NCBI RefSeq assembly: GCF_000834635.1
Contig: NZ_JXQV01000005.1
Coordinates: 248,001-312,000 of the forward strand
Direction: 5' to 3'
Source of the DNA: Agrobacterium tumefaciens
Lineage (GTDB): Bacteria > Pseudomonadota > Alphaproteobacteria > Rhizobiales > Rhizobiaceae
Length of the DNA: 64,000 nt
Shown: one piece after another, positions 26,345-35,184 of the stretch
Layout of the letters: each line of letters begins with the position of its first letter
How positions within the stretch are numbered: position 1 is the stretch's first letter
The notes under the pieces: generated by a model
Database searches by the model: none
Seen by the model: only the letters and a program-made list of their open reading frames with translations
What the model was told of the DNA's origin: nothing
Made by a program: the position numbers and the translations under genes

Positions 26345-27121
26345 TCACATGGCTAGAGACATGCCAGCATTGTCGGTGGTGGAGAAAGGGTTTGCGAGCG
26401 CCTCAAACGTAGGCCTTGCCAGAACATAACCCTGAATCAGATCAACGCCGAGGTCACGCAGGACTTGCAATTCTCCAAGCGTTTCGACGCCCTCGCAAAC
26501 GGGCGTAATTCCCAGTTCGGTCAGCATTGCAAGCGTATGTTTGATGACGGTGCGACGAACGCGATCCCGATCGATGCCCCGGATCAAGTCCATATCCAGC
26601 TTGACGATATCCGGTTGGAATTGGGTCAAAAGACCCAGACCCGCATGGCCTGCGCCGAAATCATCGATGGCGGTCTTGAAACCCAAGGTGCGGTACGTTC
26701 TGAGAATATTCAGGAGGTGGTTCGTATCGAGCTGCTCGTTTTCGGTGAACTCGAAAATGATCCGGTCCGTTGGGAAGCCGGTCTTCATCGCGGTTGCAAG
26801 CGTCACGCGAATGCAGGCACGGGGCTCATACACGGCATTGGGCATGAAATTGATCGAAAGCATCGTGTCCAGCGACTTGTCGAAAAGTTTGGATGCAAGC
26901 TCGATAGCCTTGACCCGACATTGCTGGTCGAACGCATAGCGGTTGTCAGGACCGACATTTTCCAGCACAAAGCCAGCGCCTTCTCCATTAACGCCACGCA
27001 CCAACGCTTCGTGTGCGAAAACACTGCCCTTTGAGATATCGACGATGGGCTGAAATGCCATTGAAAACGGCAGCGGAAATCCTTCGGCACCATCCCGGCA
27101 CCCCACACAAGTCGTCATCAC
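26345..27121 (-). CDS. EAL-domain cyclic-di-GMP phosphodiesterase
   Basis: This 258-residue, stand-alone EAL domain would hydrolyse c-di-GMP. The core residues are present: EALVRG, INFMPN, FEFTENE, AIDDFGAGHAGL, VKLDMDLIRG, CEGVET and QGYVLARP. The metal- and substrate-binding acids seem intact, so activity is plausible. The N-terminus has a short CVGC pair that might bind a metal or form a disulfide. There is no GGDEF or membrane segment. It stands alone on the minus strand, three kilobases after the che operon, where c-di-GMP control of motility would make sense. Confidence 0.88.
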   Translation of the reverse strand: MMTTCVGCRDGAEGFPLPFSMAFQPIVDISKGSVFAHEALVRGVNGEGAGFVLENVGPDNRYAFDQQCRVKAIELASKLFDKSLDTMLSINFMPNAVYEPRACIRVTLATAMKTGFPTDRIIFEFTENEQLDTNHLLNILRTYRTLGFKTAIDDFGAGHAGLGLLTQFQPDIVKLDMDLIRGIDRDRVRRTVIKHTLAMLTELGITPVCEGVETLGELQVLRDLGVDLIQGYVLARPTFEALANPFSTTDNAGMSLAM

Positions 27122-27241
27122 GACACTCCTTACTTTAGAATAACGACAGTAAAGACTGAACCGTTAACTTAGCGTCTCTCAGATCGTGAAAATCAGCCGG
27201 GATTGGCGCTTTCCCCATCACTGACGCGACCGACGATGTGT

Positions 27242-28252
27242 CTATCGGCTGCTTTCGCGCACGATGAGCTGCGGCTCAATGGTAATATGCGGCATCTCGT
27301 TCGCGCCAGTTAAAAGATCCAGCATCAAAGCGCCGGTTCGTTCACCTATCTTGCGGGCATGGGCGTTGATGGTCGTGAGCGCAGGAACAGAGATTGCACC
27401 GATCTCGTAATCACCAAAACCACCGATGGCGATCGTCTCGGGCACGGCAATGCCCCGCCGCTGACATTCGGTAAGCGCGCCGAATGCCGAAAGGTCTGAA
27501 ACACAAATCACCGCATCGGTATCAGGATATTCTCTCAAAAGGCGAGCCATGGCATTCGCACCCTCGCGCATGGAGATCGGTGGTGTACCCGCATCAATCA
27601 GCCGCGAAGCATCCAGACCAAGGTCGTGCAGCGCATTAACGAAGCCAAGACGGCGGTTGGTGCCGCGCGTATCACGGCTGGCATCGCCACCGATAAAGGC
27701 GATGCGTCGATAGCCGACCTTTACGAAATGATCGACCATGCTGCGCACAGCATCAGCATTTGAAAAGCCGACGAAATGACCAATTGGGTCCGCTGGCACG
27801 TCCCATGTTTCAATCACCGGGATATTCGCGTTTTCCAGCAATCGGCGCGCACGGCGCGTGTGCATGCCACCTGTAACGGCTATGGCCTGCGGTTTGCGGC
27901 GCAGGAGATGCTCGATAAGCCTCTCTTCTTCCTGCATATCATAATTCGTGTAGCCCAAGAGGATCTGAAATCCTTGGGCGCTCAGGACATCTGACAGCCC
28001 ACCGACAGTGTCAGCAAAATTGGCATTGTTGATCGAAGGGATCGTGACCGCGATGAAATCGGTCTTTTTGGAGCGCAGATTGGATGCAGTCGAGTCGAAC
28101 ACATATCCAAGGTCTTCCGCAGCTTTTAAAATCGCGTCACGCGTCTCCTTTGTCACAAGGCCACCGGATTTGAACGCCCGCGAGACGGTCATTGGTGAAA
28201 CGCCCGTGGCACGCGCGATGTCTGCCATCGTCGGCGTTCTGTCTCTGCGCAT
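27242..28252 (-). CDS. LacI-family regulator of the sugar-acid island
   Basis: This 336-residue repressor has an N-terminal HTH and hinge helix (TMADIARATGVSPMTVSRAF, then NLRSKKTDFIAV) and a periplasmic-binding-like effector domain. It resembles GntR-type LacI members that respond to gluconate or related acids. It is the last gene on the minus-strand arm (ABC ATPase, permease, binding protein, lactonase, regulator), 39 bases after the lactonase gene. It probably binds the TGTTATCGATAACA sites in the divergent promoter; that link is inference from location and site type. Confidence 0.9.
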   Translation of the reverse strand: MRRDRTPTMADIARATGVSPMTVSRAFKSGGLVTKETRDAILKAAEDLGYVFDSTASNLRSKKTDFIAVTIPSINNANFADTVGGLSDVLSAQGFQILLGYTNYDMQEEERLIEHLLRRKPQAIAVTGGMHTRRARRLLENANIPVIETWDVPADPIGHFVGFSNADAVRSMVDHFVKVGYRRIAFIGGDASRDTRGTNRRLGFVNALHDLGLDASRLIDAGTPPISMREGANAMARLLREYPDTDAVICVSDLSAFGALTECQRRGIAVPETIAIGGFGDYEIGAISVPALTTINAHARKIGERTGALMLDLLTGANEMPHITIEPQLIVRESSR

Positions 28253-28291
28253 TCAGGCTACCTCACTCCAATACCGCCGCGAAAGCGACGT

Positions 28292-29212
28292 CTATGAATC
28301 CACTCTAATATGGCCACGTATCGCAAGCGAGACCGAATAGACAGATGTTGTTGCCGTGATGAAAAGCCTGTGCCCGTTTCGACCGCCAAAGCATAGGTTG
28401 GACACAGTCTCTGGAACGAGGATCTTACCGAGACGTCGGCCATCGGGAGCGATGCAATGCACGCCATCACCGGCAGAACACCAAAGGTTTCCATTTTCAT
28501 CGACTCTGAACCCGTCTGCACAACCGGGTTCAATGACGTGAAAAACGTCTCCGCCCGTCAACTCCCATCCGGGGCCAACGGTGAACACACGGATATGGCA
28601 GGGATCGCCAGCGAAAATCCGTCCCGTATCGGCAACATAAAGACGCTTTTCATCCGGGCTGAAGGCTAGACCGTTCGGGCATCTGAAATCTGTCAGCACC
28701 GCCTGAATGTCCCGAGACATGGGATCAACGCGATAGACATTGCATGGCAGCTCCTGCGTCGAGCGGAACCCTTCATAATCCGTGGAAATTCCGTAGTGCG
28801 GATCGGTAAACCAGATTGCACCATCAGACGCGACGATGACGTCGTTCGGCGAGTTCAGCCTCTTTCCGTCGAAGCTGTCCGCGATGACGGTGATTGACCC
28901 ATCATGCTCCGTGCGTGAAACGCGCCGCGTCCCGTGTTCGCAACTGATCAGCCGTCCCCGACCATCGCGCGTGTGGCCATTCGAGAAATTCGATGGCTCG
29001 CGAAAGATACTGGTTCCGGTTGAAGGGCTCCAGCGCATGATGCGGTTGTTGGGAATATCGGAAAACAGAAGGCAATCGTGGTCACCGAACCAGACGGGAC
29101 CCTCCACCCAGTCAAACCCACCGGCGAGCTTTTTCAGCGGCGCGTTGCCCAGGACGAAGGTGGAAAAAACCGGGTCCTCAGCGTCGAAAAAAGACAATTC
29201 TCCACACTCCAT
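28292..29212 (-). CDS. SMP-30/gluconolactonase family lactonase
   Basis: This 306-residue six-bladed beta-propeller hydrolyses sugar lactones such as glucono- or gulonolactone. The divalent-metal ligands of SMP-30 proteins are visible: the Glu in VEGPVWF, the Asn in SPNDVI and the Asp in FSPDEKRLYVAD. No signal peptide is seen, so it is cytosolic. It is encoded with a sugar ABC transporter and opposite sugar-acid dehydrogenases, which fits opening of a lactone to an aldonic acid. Confidence 0.9.
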   Translation of the reverse strand: MECGELSFFDAEDPVFSTFVLGNAPLKKLAGGFDWVEGPVWFGDHDCLLFSDIPNNRIMRWSPSTGTSIFREPSNFSNGHTRDGRGRLISCEHGTRRVSRTEHDGSITVIADSFDGKRLNSPNDVIVASDGAIWFTDPHYGISTDYEGFRSTQELPCNVYRVDPMSRDIQAVLTDFRCPNGLAFSPDEKRLYVADTGRIFAGDPCHIRVFTVGPGWELTGGDVFHVIEPGCADGFRVDENGNLWCSAGDGVHCIAPDGRRLGKILVPETVSNLCFGGRNGHRLFITATTSVYSVSLAIRGHIRVDS

Positions 29213-29244
29213 GTCATCTCAAATTCATCGCACGATAGCCATGA

Positions 29245-29269
29245 GGTGGCGGGCGGCAAGACCGCCACC
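29245..29269 (-). terminator. Intercistronic hairpin after the ribose-type binding protein gene
   Basis: GGTGGCGG (29245-29252) and CCGCCACC (29262-29269) form a perfect 8 bp stem between the binding-protein stop and the lactonase start on the minus strand. With no U-tract it is best read as an mRNA-stabilising or partial-termination element that favours binding-protein expression. Confidence 0.5.
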
Positions 29270-29285
29270 CGCCAATCCATGAGTT

Positions 29286-30377
29286 TTACTTGCCCCAGAT
29301 TTTCTTGTACTGATCGCGATAACCATTGTCGGGATCAAACGAGTTCTTCGGACCGCCATCGAATTCGACGTTATCGACGGTGACGACGTGCAAAGGTGAG
29401 ACATAGCCAGACCATTTTTCACCCGAGAAAGCGCGGTTCAACTCATCCACAAGCTGCCAGCCCTGCAGGTTGAGTGGCTCTGCCACTGTCACGGACTGAT
29501 ACTGCTTGGCACGGATACGCTGATAGGCGCTTTCGGATCCATCGCCTGCTGCAACGCTTTTCGGTGCGCCATCTCCTGGAATACCGGCAGCGGAAAGCGC
29601 CGGGCCCATGAAGTCGAAATAGATGTCGTTGATTGCCAGCGAATGTGTCCACTTCGCACCGTACTTCTGCAGCAGTGTGGTCGTGAGCTGTGGCATGCGC
29701 TGTGATGTCTCGGCGATTGGCGTATCGACGTACTCCAGCACGGTGCCGCCAAGCGCTTGGATTTCGGCCTTCATCTTATCGGCCTTGGCAATCGCGATAG
29801 CATAGGTCGAGTCCGTGAAAATGATGACGCCGGGCTTGCCGCCTGCATCGACAAAAGCGTAATCGGCCGCGGCCTTGGACACTTCCATCGCATCGGTGGT
29901 GACGTTTGCAAACACGCCCACTTCATCGACCGGACCGACGGCAGGCGCTGCGTGCCAGGCCACCATCGGTATTTTCGCCTTCTTGGCTTCAGCCATGGCA
30001 GGCTTCTGCTCGACCGCATCAAAGCCTGCGATGATAATACCATTCGGCTTCAACGTCAGCGCCTGTCCAAATGATGCCGTACGACCCTCCACCGATCCGG
30101 CACTATCAAGCACATTGACCTTCCAGCCCATGGCCTTGGCGGCCTCTTCGATGCCATTGACGACGCCCAGGATGCCGCCATTCTTCATGTCGGCGGCAAC
30201 AATGACCACCGACTTGTCGGCAGCGGCCTTCGGCCCGGTTGTTGGGCCGTCCCACTTTTCGACCTTGCTGGCATATTTATCGACCACGGCCTTTGCGTCA
30301 GTGATGGCGTCTGCAAATACCGGGCCTGCCATCAGAATGGCGAAAGCGGCGGTGGTGAGTAACTGTCTGCGTTTCAT
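29286..30377 (-). CDS. Ribose-type sugar ABC transporter substrate-binding protein
   Basis: This periplasmic binding protein of a CUT2 importer has 363 residues. The signal peptide is MKRRQLLTTAAFAILMAGPVFA, with cleavage after VFA. The domain is of the RbsB/peripla_BP_4 type (VVIVAADMKNGGILGVVNG, IIIAGFDAVEQKPAMAEAK). It is the third gene of the minus-strand arm. The ligand is probably a sugar acid, lactone or rare sugar given the neighbouring lactonase and idonate-like dehydrogenases. That is inference. Confidence 0.9.
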   Translation of the reverse strand: MKRRQLLTTAAFAILMAGPVFADAITDAKAVVDKYASKVEKWDGPTTGPKAAADKSVVIVAADMKNGGILGVVNGIEEAAKAMGWKVNVLDSAGSVEGRTASFGQALTLKPNGIIIAGFDAVEQKPAMAEAKKAKIPMVAWHAAPAVGPVDEVGVFANVTTDAMEVSKAAADYAFVDAGGKPGVIIFTDSTYAIAIAKADKMKAEIQALGGTVLEYVDTPIAETSQRMPQLTTTLLQKYGAKWTHSLAINDIYFDFMGPALSAAGIPGDGAPKSVAAGDGSESAYQRIRAKQYQSVTVAEPLNLQGWQLVDELNRAFSGEKWSGYVSPLHVVTVDNVEFDGGPKNSFDPDNGYRDQYKKIWGK

Positions 30378-30421
30378 GGTTCATCCTCCCGTTGAACGTT
30401 TTATTTCAGTGTTTGTATGCC

Positions 30422-31489
30422 TTAAGATGGGTCTTCGACGACCTTCGGAGGCGCACCCTTTGGCTTCAATGCGCCGGCAATGCCGCGTCGGCGCTGGGCG
30501 TAACCAGCGATACCGATGGCCACGAGCAGAGTGACGCCATTGAAGAGGGGTTCTACAAAGAACGAGCCGCCGAACTGTTGAATGCCTGCAATGCCAACCG
30601 CAAGAATGATGACACCGGTCATTGTGCCCCAGACATTGACGCGTCCGGGCTTGATCGTGGTGGAACCCAGAAACGCTCCAACGAGCGCAGGCAGCAAATA
30701 TTCAAGACCGACGCTTGCCTGACCGATGCGCAGCCGCGATGCGAGCAACACACCGGCAACAGCCGAGAGCAGGCCCGAGACGATAAAGGCACCGACGACG
30801 AAACGGCGAACAGGAATACCGTTCAAGGCAGCCGCCTTGGGGTTGGCTCCAATGGCATAGGTGTAGCGCCCGATAGGCAGATACTCCAAAACGATCCACA
30901 TCACCAAAGCCAGCGCCAGCACGTAGAAACCGGTGATCGGCAAACCAAACAGCTGGGTTCCATTCAACGCCAGAAAGCCATCCGGCAGAACGCCCACCAC
31001 CTGTCGGCCGCCCGTGTGCCAGAGTGCCAGGGCGTAGATGACGGTGCCGGTTCCAAGCGTTGCAATAAAGCTGTCGATCTTGGCGACTTCAACGAGCACG
31101 CCATTGAGCAACCCCGTAAGACCGCCCAGTATCAGAACGGTCAAAACAGCGATCGGCCACGGAAATCCGTACATGGTTTGCAGACTGATCGCCAGAATGT
31201 GCCAGAGCACAATGCCATAGCCGATCGTCAGATCGATGCGCCCGCATGCCATGGGGATCATAGCCGCAAGAGACAGAATCGCAATGATCGTCTTGTTGGC
31301 AATGATCGAGCGCAGGTTCAGCGCTGTCGGGAATGTATCCGGCAGCATCACCGAGAAGAAGAGAATGAGCAGGGCCGTCAGGATCACCAGACCATAGACC
31401 GGCAGCAGGCGCCGCAGCCTCTCAGCGGTGGAAAGGCCCTGCAATTCCGAACGAGTCGGTTCAAGTGCGTTGGACTGGATGGATTGCAT
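30422..31489 (-). CDS. Ribose-type sugar ABC transporter permease
   Basis: This 355-residue CUT2 permease of the RbsC type has eight to ten hydrophobic segments and the conserved cytoplasmic loop YAIGANPKAAALNGIPV that contacts the ATPase. It lies between the ATPase gene (17 bases upstream) and the binding-protein gene (44 bases downstream) on the minus strand, giving the usual A-C-B order. Confidence 0.92.
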   Translation of the reverse strand: MQSIQSNALEPTRSELQGLSTAERLRRLLPVYGLVILTALLILFFSVMLPDTFPTALNLRSIIANKTIIAILSLAAMIPMACGRIDLTIGYGIVLWHILAISLQTMYGFPWPIAVLTVLILGGLTGLLNGVLVEVAKIDSFIATLGTGTVIYALALWHTGGRQVVGVLPDGFLALNGTQLFGLPITGFYVLALALVMWIVLEYLPIGRYTYAIGANPKAAALNGIPVRRFVVGAFIVSGLLSAVAGVLLASRLRIGQASVGLEYLLPALVGAFLGSTTIKPGRVNVWGTMTGVIILAVGIAGIQQFGGSFFVEPLFNGVTLLVAIGIAGYAQRRRGIAGALKPKGAPPKVVEDPS

Positions 31490-31506
31490 CTTCGTTCTCC
31501 AGTAAA

Positions 31507-33003
31507 TCAGGCCGCTTCAGAAGCGGATGCCGCAGCAATGACGGCGGATGTGGTCAAGTCATCCCCACTCAACTCGCGCACGATACGACCGCGAGAAAAG
31601 ACGAGTGCCCTGTGGCAAATGTGAGCGATTTCTTCAAAATCCGTGGAGATGACCAGAACAGCCATCCCCTCTTCGACCGCCGCCGCGATCAGGCGGTAAA
31701 TATCCGCCTTGGCACCGACATCGACACCCGCGGTCGGGTCTTCGGCAATCAGTAATTTGCGCCCGGTGGCCAGCCACCGTCCAACGACAACCTTCTGTTG
31801 ATTGCCACCCGATAGAGCTTCGATGGCCAGTGACTGGTCGTTGGGCCGCAGCCCAACCTTTTCACCAATCGACCAGGCTTGTGCGGCCTCTCTGGCTGGG
31901 GAGAGAAACGCGCCGAGCTTACGACCCGAGGCACCGGGATTGATAAAAGTGTTTTCACGCAGTGACAACGACATGGCGACGGATTCTTCCGTGCGGTCGC
32001 GCGCAATGAGGCCGATACCGGATGCGATTGCGGTCTCCGCTGACCGCAGATCCGGCTTCTTGCCACGGATCATGACCTCGCCTGTCGCTTCCTCAATGCC
32101 AAACAAAGCGCGCCCTATCAATTCCTGTCCGGCACCACGCAGACCGACCAGCCCCAGCAACTCGCCCTGACGCAGATTGAAAGACACAGGCCCTGCGCCA
32201 CGGCATGCAAGACTTTTGACGGTGACAAGCGTTTCGCCCGGCTCCGTGTGTGCCTTGGCAAACAGTTGATCCGCCTTGCGACCAACGATCATGCGAATGA
32301 GTTGATCGGGGTTGGTATCGCTGACGGCGCTTTCACCCACCAGGCGGCCATCACGCAAGACGGCGACACGGTCTGCGATGCGAAAGATTTCATCGAGGCG
32401 ATGGGAGACATAGATCATCGCCACTCCCCTCTCCTTCAACGGCCTGATCGCATTGAAAAGGCGGTCGACCTCATCGGCGGGCAGGCTGGCCGTTGGCTCA
32501 TCCAGCACAAGAACATCGGCTTCAACGGCCAATGCACGGGCAATCGCGACCAGCGACTTTTCGGTGCGCGTCAGGCTTTGAATGCGGATGGTCGGATCAA
32601 AATCACAGCCGACCAGTTTCAAAGCCTCGGCGGTGCGCCGTGCGGTCTCGTTCCAGTCTATGAGTTTACGTTTTAGCGAAAAACCTTGGGCAAGACCCAC
32701 ATTTTCCGCCACTGTCATCCATTCGATGAGGCCGAGGTCCTGATGGATGAAAGCAACGGGCTGACGCTCGTTCGGCTTTGGAGGCCTATGATGATAGGGC
32801 TCGCCACGGAAAAGTATTTCACCAGCGTCCGGCTTGTAGATACCCGCCAGCGTCTTGATAAGCGTGGATTTGCCCGCGCCGTTTTCACCCAGCAAAGCCA
32901 GAATTTCACCCTGCCGCACCTCAAGCGAAACATCGGTCAGAGCTTTCGTGCCGCCGAAATCCTTCGAAACAGAACGAAATTCCAGAAATTGATCAGCTCC
33001 CAT
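31507..33003 (-). CDS. Ribose-type sugar ABC transporter ATP-binding protein (two ABC domains)
   Basis: This 498-residue RbsA/MglA-type ATPase has tandem ABC domains. Domain one has Walker A GENGAGKST and Walker B VLVLDEPTASL, with a degenerate signature (SLTRTEKSLV). Domain two has a degenerate P-loop (LRGAGQE) and an intact signature LSGGNQQKVVVGRW. This asymmetry is normal for the family. The start at 33003 (MGADQFLEF) is chosen because GGGAGGAG lies directly upstream; the frame runs back to 33087 without support. It is the first gene of the minus arm, transcribed from the divergent promoter. Confidence 0.93.
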   Translation of the reverse strand: MGADQFLEFRSVSKDFGGTKALTDVSLEVRQGEILALLGENGAGKSTLIKTLAGIYKPDAGEILFRGEPYHHRPPKPNERQPVAFIHQDLGLIEWMTVAENVGLAQGFSLKRKLIDWNETARRTAEALKLVGCDFDPTIRIQSLTRTEKSLVAIARALAVEADVLVLDEPTASLPADEVDRLFNAIRPLKERGVAMIYVSHRLDEIFRIADRVAVLRDGRLVGESAVSDTNPDQLIRMIVGRKADQLFAKAHTEPGETLVTVKSLACRGAGPVSFNLRQGELLGLVGLRGAGQELIGRALFGIEEATGEVMIRGKKPDLRSAETAIASGIGLIARDRTEESVAMSLSLRENTFINPGASGRKLGAFLSPAREAAQAWSIGEKVGLRPNDQSLAIEALSGGNQQKVVVGRWLATGRKLLIAEDPTAGVDVGAKADIYRLIAAAVEEGMAVLVISTDFEEIAHICHRALVFSRGRIVRELSGDDLTTSAVIAAASASEAA

Positions 33004-33035
33004 TCGCTCCTCCCAAAGCTTGAGAGTTAACGCTA

Positions 33036-33049
33036 TGATAACGATAACA
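33036..33049. promoter_or_regulatory. LacI-type operator 1 (TGATAACGATAACA)
   Basis: TGATAACGATAACA differs at two positions from the perfect palindrome TGTTATCGATAACA found 110 bases away. It lies 33-46 bases upstream of the ABC ATPase start on the minus strand, in the promoter region of that arm. The central CG and symmetric half-sites are typical of LacI/GntR-family operators. Confidence 0.6.
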
Positions 33050-33145
33050 TAGGAGTCAAGCGACATTTGTGAACCGGACTCTTTCATCCGTTTGCCGGGA
33101 TGCCCCTTCCCAATTTAGGCTGGACAAAGCAATTTCCCGAACTTA

Positions 33146-33159
33146 TGTTATCGATAACA
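33146..33159. promoter_or_regulatory. LacI-type operator 2 (perfect palindrome TGTTATCGATAACA)
   Basis: This perfect 14 bp inverted repeat lies 20-33 bases before the start of the 2-hydroxyacid dehydrogenase gene. Together with the near-copy at 33036-33049 it flanks the divergent promoters, a spacing (110 bases, about ten helical turns) compatible with DNA looping by a tetrameric or paired repressor. The best candidate regulator is the LacI protein encoded at 27242-28252. Confidence 0.7.
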
Positions 33160-33178
33160 AAACATTGGAGGAATGCTT

Positions 33179-34123
33179 TTGGGCAAGGTTCATATTCTTC
33201 AGGCTGGCGCATATCCCGCATGGGACGAAGAGCGTCTGAACGCCAATTTCACAGTGCATCGCTATTTCGAAGCCAGCGACAAGGCACAATTTCTGTCAGA
33301 TCATGGCAGCAATATCAGGGGCATAGCCACGCGCGGCGAACTTGGTGCCAGCCGTGAGCTTATCGAAGCGCTGCCAAATCTCGAAATCATCAGCATCTAT
33401 GGTGTCGGCTACGACGCCGTTGATCTGGCCGCTGCACGAGAGCGCAACATCCGCGTGACGAACACACCCGATGTGCTGACGAAGGATGTCGCGGATCTCG
33501 CAGTGGGAATGATGCTGGCTCAGGCACGCGGCATGATCGGCGGCGACGCATGGGTAAGAACCGGTGACTGGACCAGAGGCGCATATCCGCTGAAATCCCG
33601 CGCCCATGGAAAGCGTGTTGGCGTGCTCGGCCTTGGCCGCATTGGCTTTGAGGTTGCAAGACGCCTCGCGGGCTTTGATATGGACATTGCCTACTCGAGC
33701 AAGGCACCCAAAGATCATGCGGCTGACTGGACATTCATTGCAGATCCAGTCGAACTTGCGGCCCGATCTGATTTTCTGTTCGTCACGCTCGCAGCATCTG
33801 CTGAGACACGCCATATTGTTGACCGCAAGGTTATCGAGGCGCTTGGGCCTGAGGGCATGTTGATCAATGTTTCCCGCGCCGCCAATATTGATGAAGAGGC
33901 TTTGCTTGATGCGCTGGAAACCCGCACATTGGGTTCAGCTGCACTGGATGTCTTTGCCGGGGAGCCACACCTCAACCCTCGCTTCCTGAAGCTCGATAAC
34001 GTGCTGCTGCAGCCACATATGGGGTCAGGTACGTTTGAAACCCGCAAGGCCATGGGCGCTTTGGTGTTTGACAACCTTTCGGCACATTTTGATGGTCGTA
34101 CCCTCCCGACCCCTGTTCTTTGA
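33179..34123 (+). CDS. D-isomer-specific 2-hydroxyacid dehydrogenase
   Basis: This 314-residue NAD(P)H-dependent enzyme reduces 2-keto acids (glyoxylate, hydroxypyruvate or 2-keto-sugar acids). The nucleotide-binding motif is GVLGLGRIGFEVARRL. The catalytic trio is Arg in INVSRAANID, Glu in AGEPHLNP and His in QPHMGSG. GGAGG at 33167-33171 is one base from an ATG at 33173 but seven from the TTG at 33179, so I prefer the TTG. It is the first gene of the plus arm and could interconvert a 2-keto-aldonate with its hydroxy acid. Confidence 0.9.
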   Translation: MGKVHILQAGAYPAWDEERLNANFTVHRYFEASDKAQFLSDHGSNIRGIATRGELGASRELIEALPNLEIISIYGVGYDAVDLAAARERNIRVTNTPDVLTKDVADLAVGMMLAQARGMIGGDAWVRTGDWTRGAYPLKSRAHGKRVGVLGLGRIGFEVARRLAGFDMDIAYSSKAPKDHAADWTFIADPVELAARSDFLFVTLAASAETRHIVDRKVIEALGPEGMLINVSRAANIDEEALLDALETRTLGSAALDVFAGEPHLNPRFLKLDNVLLQPHMGSGTFETRKAMGALVFDNLSAHFDGRTLPTPVL

Positions 34124-34133
34124 GGTATTAAAA

Positions 34134-35165
34134 ATGAAAGCCATTGTTATCCACGCGCCGAAGGATTTGCGTATCGAGGAGCGAACTGTCGAGGCACCCG
34201 GCCCCGGCGAGGTCGACATCCGCCTTGCGGCCGGTGGAATATGCGGATCGGACCTGCACTATTACGCCCATGGCGGTTTCGGTACCGTCCGTTTGAAAGA
34301 ACCGATGATCCTCGGTCATGAGGTTTCGGGCTACGTTGCAGCCCTTGGTGAAGGCGTATCTCATCTGGTCGTTGGAGACCTCGTGGCGGTTTCGCCATCG
34401 AGACCCTGCGGCGCTTGCGAATATTGCCACAAGGGCCTGCCGAACCATTGCTTCAACATGCGGTTCTATGGTTCTGCAATGCCATTCCCGCACATACAGG
34501 GCGCATTTCGCGAACGGCTGATTGCCAATGCCAGCCAGTGCGTCAAGGCCGAAGGCCTGACGCCTGGCGAAGCGGCCATGGCAGAGCCGCTTTCGGTAGC
34601 CTTGCACGCAACGCGGCGCGCTGGCGAGTTGTTGGGCAAGCGCGTGCTTGTGACGGGCTGCGGACCGATCGGAACATTGTCGATTCTGGCCGCACGCCGC
34701 GCCGGTGCGGTGGAAATCGTGGCTGCTGATTTGTCAGCGCGTGCCTTGAGCTTTGCAAAGGCTGCAGGTGCTGATCGGACGATCAACCTGTCCGAGGAGC
34801 GCGATGGCCTGGCAGATTTCAGCCTGAACAAGGGCTATTTCGATATGCTTTACGAGTGCTCCGGTGCCCAACCGGCGCTGGTCGCCGGTATTCAGGCACT
34901 GAGACCCCGTGGCGTGATCGTGCAGCTTGGTCTGGGCGGCGATATGTCCCTGCCGATGATGGCGATCACCGCAAAAGAGCTCGATCTTCGCGGCTCCTTC
35001 CGCTTCCACGAGGAGTTTGCCACTGCCGTGAAGTTGATGCAGGGTGGCCTGATCGACGTCAAACATCTGATTACCCACACCTTACCGATCTCGGAAGCCT
35101 TGAAAGCGTTCGAAATCGCTTCGGATAAGGGGCAATCGATGAAGACACAAATAGACTTCAGCTGA
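34134..35165 (+). CDS. Zinc-dependent dehydrogenase, L-idonate 5-dehydrogenase-like
   Basis: This 343-residue medium-chain dehydrogenase has catalytic zinc ligands in ICGSDLHYY and LGHEVSGY. Structural-zinc cysteines are in SRPCGACEYCHKGLPNHC, and the NAD-binding region is VTGCGPIGTLSILAARRAGA. The CGSDLHYYAHGGFG pattern is that of IdnD, which oxidises L-idonate to 5-keto-D-gluconate. The start at 34134 follows the upstream stop by 10 bases. The next gene is IdnO-like, which strengthens the reading, but related sugar-alcohol dehydrogenases are possible. Confidence 0.87.
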   Translation: MKAIVIHAPKDLRIEERTVEAPGPGEVDIRLAAGGICGSDLHYYAHGGFGTVRLKEPMILGHEVSGYVAALGEGVSHLVVGDLVAVSPSRPCGACEYCHKGLPNHCFNMRFYGSAMPFPHIQGAFRERLIANASQCVKAEGLTPGEAAMAEPLSVALHATRRAGELLGKRVLVTGCGPIGTLSILAARRAGAVEIVAADLSARALSFAKAAGADRTINLSEERDGLADFSLNKGYFDMLYECSGAQPALVAGIQALRPRGVIVQLGLGGDMSLPMMAITAKELDLRGSFRFHEEFATAVKLMQGGLIDVKHLITHTLPISEALKAFEIASDKGQSMKTQIDFS

Positions 35166-35184
35166 TCTACGTCTGGGAGACACT

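Noticed and set aside
30392..31624. A 410-codon plus-strand frame opposite the ribose-type permease gene
   Set aside because: The translation is extremely rich in Gln, Asp, Arg and His, as expected from the reverse of a hydrophobic membrane protein gene.
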